A stretch of 34,079 nt of DNA from JAKORR01 sp964608495 (lineage in GTDB: Bacteria > Armatimonadota > Zipacnadia > Zipacnadales > FEN-943). Shown piece by piece: positions 7,362 through 15,477 of this stretch. The stretch covers positions 1 through 34,079 of the forward strand of contig CAZSOQ010000022.1 in NCBI GenBank assembly GCA_964608495.1, written 5' to 3'. Each line of letters opens with the position of its first letter. Position 1 is the first letter of the stretch. The notes under the pieces are model-generated. The model worked only from the letters and a program-made list of their open reading frames with translations. It made no database searches and had not been told where the DNA came from. Made by a program: the position numbers and the translations under genes.

Positions 7362-9476
7362 ATGTTCTGGCCTGCGGGACCGGCAGTAGTCGCGGCGGCC
7401 CTCGTCGCGGCCGACGGGGGCGGTGGGGGTCTCGTGCCGCCCGCCGCCGGGCTTGTGCTCTGGTTGCGCGCCGACGCGGGAGTCGAGCTGGCCGGCGACC
7501 GTGTCGTGCTCTGGCGGGACCAGTCGGGGCGCGGCCACGACGCCGTCGCCCAGGGGGCGAGCGGGCCTCACCTCGCGCGCGCCACCATCAACGGCCTCCC
7601 TGCCGTGCACTTCGACGGCAGCGGCAGCTTCCTCGTCGTGTCCTCGTCCCCTGAACTCAACGCGGGCGATGCCTTCAGCGTCTTCTGTGTCTTCCGCTTC
7701 AGCGATGGCTTCCGCATCGCCCAGAAGAAGAGCCGATCCGGGGGGCTGGCGGCCGACGCCTGGTTCCTGACGCCCACAGGCGGCTTGGGCGTGGCGGGGA
7801 GGTATTCCCCCGCGCGCATCTTCCCGCCCAATCGCCCGCACCTCCAGGCCAGCGTCTTCGAGGGCGTTGCCCGCCGGCTGCGCGTCTTCAACTGTGGCGA
7901 ACTGCTGGACGAGCTCGACGGCGTCTCGCCCCAGCAGCCCAACGACGACCCGGTCTACCTGGGCAAGCGCGACAGCGGCGGCAACGAGGGCAACCTCCAC
8001 GGTGACGTGGCGGAGCTGCTCATCTACAGCGCAGCCCTGAGCGACGGGCAGCGCCGCGGCGTGGAGGCCTACCTGCGGGCGAAGTACGCCATGGTGCCGC
8101 CCGAGAAGCCCTCACTCACCATCACGCGCATCATCCCAGGCCACGAGGCCGTGAGCGTCGAGTGGCTGCGGCCGGGGGCCGCCGCGGCGACATCGGACCT
8201 TCGCTACCGTGTCTCGGTGAAGCTGCGCGGGGCGGACTGGGCGCGAGCGCTCACGAAGGAAGTGCCGGGCGACGCCACCTCGGCGAGCTTCTCCGGGCTG
8301 ATGAACCACGCGGACTACGAGCTGCGGGTAGTGGGCGAGGCCGCGGGTGCGGGCCGACAGGTGGCCGCGAGTGCTGAACGTATGTTCACCCCTGGCTGGG
8401 TCCCGGGCGTGGTGATTGACTACCTGCACAAGGATGATCCGGTCTACTGCGTGTCGGGCCAGTACGTGGGGAGCCCGTCCATTGCCAGGCTGGATGACGG
8501 CACTCTCGTCGCCAGCCACGACATCTTCGGCCCCGGCACCCAGGACCTGACGCGCGTCTTCCGCTCCGACGACCACGGCGAGACCTGGAGGCACGCCGCC
8601 GACTTCCGCAAAGCCTTCTGGGGGAAGCTGTTCGCCCACAGCGGGGAGCTCTACCTGCTGGCCTGTGCCCGCGAGTACGGCGACCTGCTGCTGCGGCGAT
8701 CGTCCGACGGCGGCTTCACGTGGACGGAGCCGGTCGTCATCGCGCCGGGCACGTACCACAAGGCGCCCGTGCCGGTGATCTCCCACCGCGGAAGGCTCTG
8801 GACTTGCGTGGAGCTGCAGACGGGCGGCTGGCCGAGGGGCTTCCAGGCGGTGGTGGTGTCGGTGCCCGAGGACGCGGAGCCCATGGACCCGTCGCGGTGG
8901 ACGGTGAGCCCCCCGCTGCCCTACGACCCGGCGTGGCTACCCGAGGGCTGGGAGGTGCCGGAGCAGCAGCAGGGGTACCTGGAGGGCAACGCTGTGGTGG
9001 ACCCGGCGGGCCGATTGCTGAACATCCTGCGGTACAACGTGGCCCCGCACTACCGTAAGGCCGTGGTGCTGGACATCGCGGAGGACGGGCGCAGCCTCGC
9101 CTTCAGCCGGGTGATAGACTTCTATGGCGGCATGACGAAGTTCATGATTCGCCGGCACCCACAGACGGGCGTGTACTGGTCGCTGGTTAACCGCGTGACG
9201 CGGCCGGGCGCCGCCGGCATGAGGAGCGTGCTGACGCTGGTTTCGTCCACAGACCTGGATCACTGGCAGGTGCGGCGCGACCTGCTGCGCGATGACCGCG
9301 AGTGGGCGCCGAGGTACACGGGCTTCCAGTACGTGGACTGGCTCTTCGACGACCCGGACATCATCGTGGCGTCGCGGACCGCCTGGAACGGGGCGCACAC
9401 CTGCCACGACGCCAACTACCTGACCTTCCACCGCGTGCGAGGCTACGCGAGCGACGAGGGCATGGCGGGGCCCTAG
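7362..9476 (+). CDS. LamG-like + FN3 + sialidase-type propeller multidomain protein
   Basis: A 704-residue protein with ATG 7362, 8 nt after GGAGG at 7349. A short hydrophobic N-terminus (PAVVAAALVA) suggests export, though it lacks a positive n-region. Residues about 25-245 are a LamG/concanavalin-A-like domain (LVLWLRADAGV, VLWRDQSGRGHDA, AVHFDGSG, GDVAELLIYSAALSD). Residues about 250-345 look like a fibronectin type III module. Residues about 350-700 form a sialidase-like propeller with Asp boxes SDDHGETW (about 402) and SSDGGFTW (about 447). LamG and FN3 modules usually bind or present polysaccharide, so this may be a substrate-anchored exoglycosidase. It is one of three sialidase-like proteins in the window, but its architecture differs from the other two. 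Confidence 0.85.
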   Translation: MFWPAGPAVVAAALVAADGGGGGLVPPAAGLVLWLRADAGVELAGDRVVLWRDQSGRGHDAVAQGASGPHLARATINGLPAVHFDGSGSFLVVSSSPELNAGDAFSVFCVFRFSDGFRIAQKKSRSGGLAADAWFLTPTGGLGVAGRYSPARIFPPNRPHLQASVFEGVARRLRVFNCGELLDELDGVSPQQPNDDPVYLGKRDSGGNEGNLHGDVAELLIYSAALSDGQRRGVEAYLRAKYAMVPPEKPSLTITRIIPGHEAVSVEWLRPGAAAATSDLRYRVSVKLRGADWARALTKEVPGDATSASFSGLMNHADYELRVVGEAAGAGRQVAASAERMFTPGWVPGVVIDYLHKDDPVYCVSGQYVGSPSIARLDDGTLVASHDIFGPGTQDLTRVFRSDDHGETWRHAADFRKAFWGKLFAHSGELYLLACAREYGDLLLRRSSDGGFTWTEPVVIAPGTYHKAPVPVISHRGRLWTCVELQTGGWPRGFQAVVVSVPEDAEPMDPSRWTVSPPLPYDPAWLPEGWEVPEQQQGYLEGNAVVDPAGRLLNILRYNVAPHYRKAVVLDIAEDGRSLAFSRVIDFYGGMTKFMIRRHPQTGVYWSLVNRVTRPGAAGMRSVLTLVSSTDLDHWQVRRDLLRDDREWAPRYTGFQYVDWLFDDPDIIVASRTAWNGAHTCHDANYLTFHRVRGYASDEGMAGP

Positions 9477-9566
9477 GGAAGCTGACAGGCACGGGGCGGC
9501 CGGACGCCGGTCCCCGCAGGGGGGCTGGCGGTTGAACACTCGGTCTGCCACCGGGAGCTGGGACGC

Positions 9567-11129
9567 ATGAAGTACGTCGCGATCTTCCACGCCAACCTGA
9601 GCTACGCCTACCTGGTGCCGGACCGGTACGAGTTCGTGATCCGCTCCAGCTACGAGCTCATCCTGGACACCATGCGCGAGCAGTTCCCGGACACGCGCTT
9701 CGTGTTCGAGGCGTCGGGCTACACGCTGGACCAGATCGCCGAGCGCACGCCCGACGTGCTCCAGGAGCTGAAGGCGGCAATAGACGGCGGGGAATGCGAG
9801 TTCATGGGATCGCCCTACGCCCACCCCATGCTGCCCAACTTCCCCGAGGAGGACGGCGTCTGGGCCACGCGGTTCTCCAACGAGTCCTACGAGAGGCACC
9901 TGGGCCTGCGGCCCCGCAGCTTCTGGAATCCCGAGTGCGGCTGGCGTTCCTACGTGCCCCACCAAGCCCTCGCCACCGGCTACAGCAACATCATCGGCGA
10001 CTTCGAGGCCTACAGCCGGTCGCTGGGGCCGGACGGCGGGCCGCTGCGGCCCGAGATCTACGAGGCCGAGCACAGCGACGCCCAGGGCTTCTATAGCTTC
10101 GGGTTCAACTACCCGCTGCCCGGACACGAGCGCGCCATCCACTTTCCCTTCGAGCGCATCCACGGCGTCGAGGACGGCGCGCTGCGCCTGTTCCTGCGGA
10201 CCGACCGGGTGGCTCAGTTCGGCGTGCGGTTCTTCATGGGTATGGAGGGCTACACGCTGGATCGGTACCTGAGGCTGATCCGCAAGTACTCCGAGCAGCA
10301 GCCCGGGGAGCCCGAGGGTGCACTGATCCTCTTCGCCGACGACGCGGAGTACATCGGCACCAACGGCTGGTTCCGCCTCAAGTACCAGAACAAGCCGGAC
10401 AACGTCTTCGAGCGCACGCCCGATGCGCGCGAGAAGCTGGTCGCCCTGCTCTCGGCCTGCGAGGAGATGGGGGAGTTCATCACCTTCGACGAGGCCTGCA
10501 ACGACCTGCCGCCCCTGGAAGAGCTGGCGTGCTTCGACGACGACTCGGCCTGGCACGGCGGACGGGCCTCGACGTGGGCGGGCACGCCCATGGCTCGGAT
10601 CCTGCGCCCGTGGCAGGACCTGGTGCGGGACCGGCTCCACGAGCTGGAGCCGGAGATGAGCGATGAGGCGCGGCGGCTGGCCTGGTTTCACCTGACCTGC
10701 TCGTACAACTCCGACGGTCAGTGGCCGCCGACGCTGCCCGACGCGCCGCATATCGTCCACCCCTTCAACTACCGTTACTGCTTCGAGCACTTGCTCAAGG
10801 CCGAAGAGGTGGTGGGCGGCGTGTACCGGAGCGCCCTGGAGACCGACCCGCTGGCCACGCTCGAGGATATCCTGGGCCCCCAGCAGGAGCTGGTGCTCGC
10901 GAAGGCGGCGGAGCTCGAGGCATCGGGCGAGGCGGAGCAGGTGGAGAGGGCGCGTCGGGCCAGGGCGCTGATAGCCCAGTCCCGCGAGGTCTCGGCCCTG
11001 CGCGATCCCGCCCTGCGTGTGCTCTACCCGTCCGAGTATGCGACCAGGGCCGAGGCCCTCGTCGAGGCGCGTCGCCTGGTCGGCGGAGTGCTGATCGAGA
11101 AGGTGGACACGGACTTCGGCGAGACCTAG
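9567..11129 (+). CDS. GH57-like alpha-glucan-active enzyme
   Basis: A 520-residue protein starting at ATG 9567 after GGGAG at 9553. The first strand carries a His (IFHANLSYA) and residues 118-127 contain FWNPECGW, matching GH57 region 3 with a candidate nucleophile at Glu123. FADDAEYIG (about 257-264) matches region 4, where Asp259 would be the acid/base. GH57 enzymes are intracellular alpha-amylases, 4-alpha-glucanotransferases and branching enzymes with a (beta/alpha)7 barrel. There is no signal peptide, so a cytoplasmic location fits. The C-terminal 150 residues are mainly helical, as in other GH57 proteins. Region 1 lacks the usual HQP, so substrate could differ from glycogen or starch. 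Family assignment is good; specificity is unknown. Confidence 0.8.
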   Translation: MKYVAIFHANLSYAYLVPDRYEFVIRSSYELILDTMREQFPDTRFVFEASGYTLDQIAERTPDVLQELKAAIDGGECEFMGSPYAHPMLPNFPEEDGVWATRFSNESYERHLGLRPRSFWNPECGWRSYVPHQALATGYSNIIGDFEAYSRSLGPDGGPLRPEIYEAEHSDAQGFYSFGFNYPLPGHERAIHFPFERIHGVEDGALRLFLRTDRVAQFGVRFFMGMEGYTLDRYLRLIRKYSEQQPGEPEGALILFADDAEYIGTNGWFRLKYQNKPDNVFERTPDAREKLVALLSACEEMGEFITFDEACNDLPPLEELACFDDDSAWHGGRASTWAGTPMARILRPWQDLVRDRLHELEPEMSDEARRLAWFHLTCSYNSDGQWPPTLPDAPHIVHPFNYRYCFEHLLKAEEVVGGVYRSALETDPLATLEDILGPQQELVLAKAAELEASGEAEQVERARRARALIAQSREVSALRDPALRVLYPSEYATRAEALVEARRLVGGVLIEKVDTDFGET

Positions 11130-11213
11130 CGGGAGCCGAGACCGCCAAGCGGCCGGGACGGTGCCGGGCGTCCGGCTGACCCGCCGACTCAGCGGCTCGG
11201 GAGGAGGCGTCCC

Positions 11214-13898
11214 ATGAGAGAGCAGAAGCCTGGTTGCCTCACGCGCGGGGCGATGGCGGTCCCGCTTCTGTCCCTGTGCTTGTGCCCGTGCTGGGGCCAG
11301 GAGGGGCCCGGCGGGCAGGCAGCCCGGAACGAGTGGTACCGCGACTCGGTGGTGAACATCCACTTCGACAACCACTCGTCGCTGCTGGGCCAGGGGCAGA
11401 CGGTCGAGCAGCTCGTCGAGGCCCTGGGCACGGTGCCCGTCTCGATGATCCAGGTCTCGGCGCAGAGCAACGGCTACGCCACCTACCCCACCAGCGTGGG
11501 GCTGAACGACCCTGCGCTGGGCGGCTGGGACACGCTGGCGGTCTTCAAGGAAGTGGCCCGCCGCCTCGACCTCAAGCTGTGCATCTACATGTCGGTGGAC
11601 CGTCGCCCCCTGGAGCTCAAGGAGCACCCGGAGTTCGCGGCTGTCGGAGCGGACGGCAAGCCCAGCGTGGCCGGTGACCCCATCGTCTGCCAGCGCCCCA
11701 ACCGCGAGCAGAAGGGTTACCTCTACGAGCGCTTCCTTCCGCAGATCCGCGAGATCATCGCCAAGTACGACCCCGACGGCTTCTGGTTCGACGGTGACTA
11801 CATCCTCACGCGGCCCTGCTGGTGCGAACGCTGCCTGAGCGAATGGAAGCAGGACACGGGCACGGAGGCGCCGCGCGACCCCGGGGCCCCCGACTGGGAC
11901 CGGTGGGTTGACTGGCACTACGCCCGCTACCAGGAGTACCTGCGGCTCGTCGCGCAGGCCATTCACGACGCCAGCCCCAAGGCCTTGTACACGAGCAACT
12001 GGTCCTGGGCCTGGTCGCCGGAGCCTGCGCCGGACTTCGTGGACACCCTCAGCGGCGACGCGTGGCGGCTGAGCCAGGTGATCGCCGCAACCTCGCGCTG
12101 GGGCGCCCAGCAGAAGACGCCCTGGGACATCATGAGCTACGCCACGCCCGAGGGGCGCTCCCTGGCCAGGCAGTACTCGCTGCAGCGGACACTGCAGGAG
12201 GGCGCCTTGACCATGGCCGCGGGCGGCGTCTGGTTCGCCTGGACCTTCAGCGGTGGGAAGGTGCCGCCCTGGGGTGTGGAGGTCACGCGCCACATGGCGG
12301 ACTTCGCGCGGGAGCGTGAGGCGGCCCTGGGGCCCTCGGTCTCCATGGCGCACGTCGCCGTCCTGGACAGCGAGACGGCGTGGCGCGAGAGCGATCGCGG
12401 CGGCACCGACCGCCCCGTCTGCGAGGTCGCGCGTTGCCTCCAAGAGGCGCGGTACACGGCGGACATCGTTAACGAGGAGACCTATCGCGCCCACCTCACG
12501 CCCTACCAGGTCGTGGTGATGCCGGAGGGGCGCTCCCTCGCGCCTGAGACCCTGGCCGAGCTGCGGCAGTTCGTCGAGGCCGGCGGACTCCTGGTCGTGG
12601 CCGGCGAGGCCCTGCGGGGCGATGGCCAGCAGGAAGTCGGGGAAGTGGCCCGGCTGCTGGGCGTGAAGCGCGGCGGCGAGGCCGACGGCAAGCCTGTCTC
12701 GCTAACGCTCGGGCAGGCGACCTACATGGTGGTGGGTGTGTGGCCGGTGGAGCCGACGGGCGCGAAGGTGCTGGCGAGCTTCGCCGACGGTCGCCCGGCG
12801 CTAACGGCGAACCCGGTCGGGCAGGGAACCGTGGCCTACCTCAGCGCCGCGCGTGTGCCTTACCCCGACGAGGGGCTGTACGGCGCGGCTCTGCGTCTGC
12901 TCGGGCGCGGGCCGTCCTACACCGTGGACGGCGTGGGCGATGCGCCCGTCCTGTGCGCCCTGCGGCGCAAGCCGGGCCGGCTAGTCCTGCACCTGTGCAA
13001 CCTCACGACCCGCGTGAACGGCATCACCTGCGACGTGGACTCCACCGAGTACACCGACTGGAACCCGCCGCTGCGCAACCTGCGCATCTCCCTGGCCCTG
13101 GACCGAGAGCCGCGGGGCGTCGTGGCCGTGCCGGCTCCGACCTGCGTCCAGAGCTCCTACGCCGACGGTGTGCTGACGCTGGTGGTGGACATGCTGCAGA
13201 CCCACGCGGCGGTGCTTATCGAGACGGACGGGGAGCCGGCCACGACGCTGCTTCCTCCCGAGCGCATGGGGCCGGTGGCGAACGCCCACCCGGAAGGCGA
13301 GCGTGGCGGGCGAGTCTTCGCCGATGACTTCGAGGGCTACAGGCCCGGCGAGAAGCCTGGCGGCGGCTGGGCGCCCGAGGTGAGTGGCGACACGGCGATA
13401 GTCATCACGAACGAGACCGCCGCCGGCCCGGGCGGCCAGTGCCTGAAGATGGTTGACGCGCCGGACTCCAGCTTCTGGCCCTTCCTGCATCGCTCGGTGG
13501 CGCCGTATCGGCGCGGGCGGTCGAGGCTCACCTTCGACGTGCGGGTTGACGAGGGGGCCGCGTGCCTGCTGGAGGTCCGCTACGAGGGGAGGGGCCCCGG
13601 GCCTTGCGTCCGCTTCGACGGCCAGCAGGGCGTGATCTGGGCCGCCGGCAAGGGGGACCTGGCCAAGCTCACGCCGGGCGCCTGGATGCACGTCGAAGTC
13701 GAGTATGTGCTCGGCCTCCCCGATCCCGGCTACAGCCTGACGGTGACGCCCGCCGGTGGCGAGCCCCAGCGCTTCGAGGGCCTTCCCTACGCCAGCGAAT
13801 GGTTCTTCCGGTGCGATAGCGTGTACTTCGTTGGCGCGGGCACCCAGGCCGGCGTCTTCTACCTGGACAACATTGTGCTGGACCGACTGGCCCAGTAG
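11214..13898 (+). CDS. Secreted GH29/GH42-like glycosidase with Cys4 metal site and C-terminal jelly-roll
   Basis: An 894-residue protein with ATG 11214 shortly after a GGAGGAGG run. A hydrophobic stretch (about 13-28) suggests export; the Cys residues there do not form a good lipobox. A TIM barrel spans about 40-380, with DGFWFDGD placing an Asp (Asp193) where GH29 fucosidases have their nucleophile. Cys159, Cys202, Cys204 and Cys207 (C...C-x-C-x2-C) match the spacing of the zinc cluster of GH42 beta-galactosidases. Residues about 380-490 resemble the GH42 trimerisation (glutamine-amidotransferase-like) domain (VVMPEGRSL, VEAGGLLVVAGEA). Residues about 700-894 form a LamG/jelly-roll module ending in YLDNIVLD. 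It could be a galactosidase or fucosidase-type enzyme; the combination of features does not fit one textbook family. Confidence 0.8.
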   Translation: MREQKPGCLTRGAMAVPLLSLCLCPCWGQEGPGGQAARNEWYRDSVVNIHFDNHSSLLGQGQTVEQLVEALGTVPVSMIQVSAQSNGYATYPTSVGLNDPALGGWDTLAVFKEVARRLDLKLCIYMSVDRRPLELKEHPEFAAVGADGKPSVAGDPIVCQRPNREQKGYLYERFLPQIREIIAKYDPDGFWFDGDYILTRPCWCERCLSEWKQDTGTEAPRDPGAPDWDRWVDWHYARYQEYLRLVAQAIHDASPKALYTSNWSWAWSPEPAPDFVDTLSGDAWRLSQVIAATSRWGAQQKTPWDIMSYATPEGRSLARQYSLQRTLQEGALTMAAGGVWFAWTFSGGKVPPWGVEVTRHMADFAREREAALGPSVSMAHVAVLDSETAWRESDRGGTDRPVCEVARCLQEARYTADIVNEETYRAHLTPYQVVVMPEGRSLAPETLAELRQFVEAGGLLVVAGEALRGDGQQEVGEVARLLGVKRGGEADGKPVSLTLGQATYMVVGVWPVEPTGAKVLASFADGRPALTANPVGQGTVAYLSAARVPYPDEGLYGAALRLLGRGPSYTVDGVGDAPVLCALRRKPGRLVLHLCNLTTRVNGITCDVDSTEYTDWNPPLRNLRISLALDREPRGVVAVPAPTCVQSSYADGVLTLVVDMLQTHAAVLIETDGEPATTLLPPERMGPVANAHPEGERGGRVFADDFEGYRPGEKPGGGWAPEVSGDTAIVITNETAAGPGGQCLKMVDAPDSSFWPFLHRSVAPYRRGRSRLTFDVRVDEGAACLLEVRYEGRGPGPCVRFDGQQGVIWAAGKGDLAKLTPGAWMHVEVEYVLGLPDPGYSLTVTPAGGEPQRFEGLPYASEWFFRCDSVYFVGAGTQAGVFYLDNIVLDRLAQ

Positions 13899-13970
13899 GC
13901 GGGCCGGCAGAGGGGCTCTGACGCTGGGCGCGCGGCCTGTCTGCCCGCGCCGCGCACGGAGGCACAAGCT

Positions 13971-15371
13971 ATGAGCGAGACACGGCAGGCCGAGTACATC
14001 GAGGAGAGCGCGGCGCGGCGGAAGGTGGTGGGCAGGTACGACGTGATTGTGGCGGGCGGTGGGATCGCCGGCGTGTCGGCGGCGACGGCGGCCGCCAGGA
14101 CGGGCGCCAGGACGCTCCTCGTCGAGCGCGAGCCCTTCGCCGGGGGCGTCACCACGGCGTCCGGTGAGCCCTCCATCTGCAACTTCTTCCACAACACCCG
14201 CCAGGAGCTGGTCGTGGGCGGCTGCCCGCTGGAGCTGGTCGAGCGCCTGGTGAATCTGGGTGCCGCGAGCAGGAACTGGGACAAGCACCGTGGCCACGTC
14301 GTCTTCGATATCGAGCTGGGCAAGCTGGCGATGGACGAGATGCTCGAGGACGCGGGCGTCGAGATCCTCTACGGCACTCTCGTCACCGACGCGATCATGG
14401 AGGGCGACCGCATCAGAGGGCTGTACGTGGCGAGCCGGTCGGGCGTGCAGGCCGTGCTCGGCGACTGCATCGTGGACGCCACGGGCGACGCGGACGTGGC
14501 GCACTATGCCGGCGTTCCGCTGCGCATGGGCGAGGGGGAGGCCATGCCCCACAGCTTTCTGTTCCGCCTGGGCAACGTGGACCTGGACCGTATGATCGAG
14601 TACGTGAAGGAGAACCCCTCGGAGTACGGCTCGGCGAGCGACATCGCCCTCACGCTCGAAGAGGCCGTCGAGTTCTACGAGGACACGGGTATCGTCCAGT
14701 TCATGCACCACGGCCACAAGGACATGGAGGCCATCCAGGGCCCGGTACGGCGTGGCGAGTACGAGCGGGAGTGGGGCCCGTACAAGCACATGGACGCCTT
14801 CCAGATGCACGGGATCCGCGCGAGCCGGACGCTCGTGGTGAACACGGGCTGGTTCGAGTTGCACGAGCCCGACGGCGCGGCCCTGTCGTGGCACCTGAGG
14901 CAGGGGCGGAAGCTGGCCCACCACGTGGCGGCCTTCCTCAGGGACCATTTCCCGGGCTGCGAGGAGGCCTTCGTGCTCTCGACGCCCAACGCTCCGGGCC
15001 TGCGCCGGACGCGGTGGCTGGATGTGGACTTCGTCCTCACGCGCGAGCTCTACGACACAGCGCCCAGGCTCGACGACGCGGTGGGGCGCGGCGTCGTCAT
15101 CCAGAAGCACCCGCTGTACAGGACCGACGAGACCTTCGACGTGCCCCTGCGGGCCCTGATGCCGCGCAAGGTGGAGGGACTGCTGATCGGCAGCGGGCGC
15201 AGCGCCTCGGCGGTGCCCTGCGAGCTGCTGCGGACGATGCCGGTGACGATGATCGTGGGGCAGGGCGCGGGGGTGACGGCGGCGGTGGCGGTGCGGGACG
15301 GCGCCACGCCGCGCGACGTGGACATCAGCCATGTGCAACAGGAGCTCCGCGCGCAGGGCGTGAGGCTCTAG
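13971..15371 (+). CDS. FAD-dependent oxidoreductase (FAD_oxidored, PF12831-like)
   Basis: A 466-residue protein with ATG 13971, 8 nt after GGAGG at 13958. The N-terminus carries an ADP-binding Rossmann motif GGGIAG (residues 29-34), with an acidic end of the second strand (LLVERE) that contacts FAD ribose. Further FAD motifs are DATGDADVAHYAG (about 170) and a C-terminal GLLIGSGRSASA (about 403). The FAGGVTTAS segment after the first fold is typical of the PF12831 family. Members are flavoenzymes often found beside glycan-degradation genes, but their reactions are poorly known. No signal peptide is present, so it is likely cytoplasmic. It converges on the glycyl-radical enzyme gene across 106 bp. 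A sugar or uronate oxidation role is possible. Confidence 0.88.
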   Translation: MSETRQAEYIEESAARRKVVGRYDVIVAGGGIAGVSAATAAARTGARTLLVEREPFAGGVTTASGEPSICNFFHNTRQELVVGGCPLELVERLVNLGAASRNWDKHRGHVVFDIELGKLAMDEMLEDAGVEILYGTLVTDAIMEGDRIRGLYVASRSGVQAVLGDCIVDATGDADVAHYAGVPLRMGEGEAMPHSFLFRLGNVDLDRMIEYVKENPSEYGSASDIALTLEEAVEFYEDTGIVQFMHHGHKDMEAIQGPVRRGEYEREWGPYKHMDAFQMHGIRASRTLVVNTGWFELHEPDGAALSWHLRQGRKLAHHVAAFLRDHFPGCEEAFVLSTPNAPGLRRTRWLDVDFVLTRELYDTAPRLDDAVGRGVVIQKHPLYRTDETFDVPLRALMPRKVEGLLIGSGRSASAVPCELLRTMPVTMIVGQGAGVTAAVAVRDGATPRDVDISHVQQELRAQGVRL

Positions 15372-15477
15372 GCGGGGCCCCGTGCCGCGCCGTCGCACGA
15401 CCGCCCCCGTGTCGCAGGCAGTGGTCGCCTGCCGCAAGGGCCTAGGTGCCCCGTGCAGCCCTTCCCCGCGCCACCGA
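15372..15477. other. Convergent intergenic region with a weak hairpin
   Basis: The gap lies between the FAD oxidoreductase and glycyl-radical enzyme stops. A short stem GCAGGC/GCCTGC (15414-15419 with 15427-15432, loop 7 nt) is visible without a T-tract. It could be a terminator, but evidence is thin. Confidence 0.3.

Noticed and set aside
8937..12494. A 1185-codon open frame on the minus strand spanning the GH57-like and GH29/GH42-like genes
   Set aside because: Antisense frames stay open in very GC-rich genes because stop codons are AT-rich. The translation has no domain motifs, is rich in Arg/Val/Gly/His, and the plus-strand genes show clear families.
12981..15437. An 818-codon antisense frame across the FAD oxidoreductase gene and the end of the preceding gene
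   Set aside because: Same cause; no recognisable motifs, while the sense gene has a clean GxGxxG and a good ribosome binding site.
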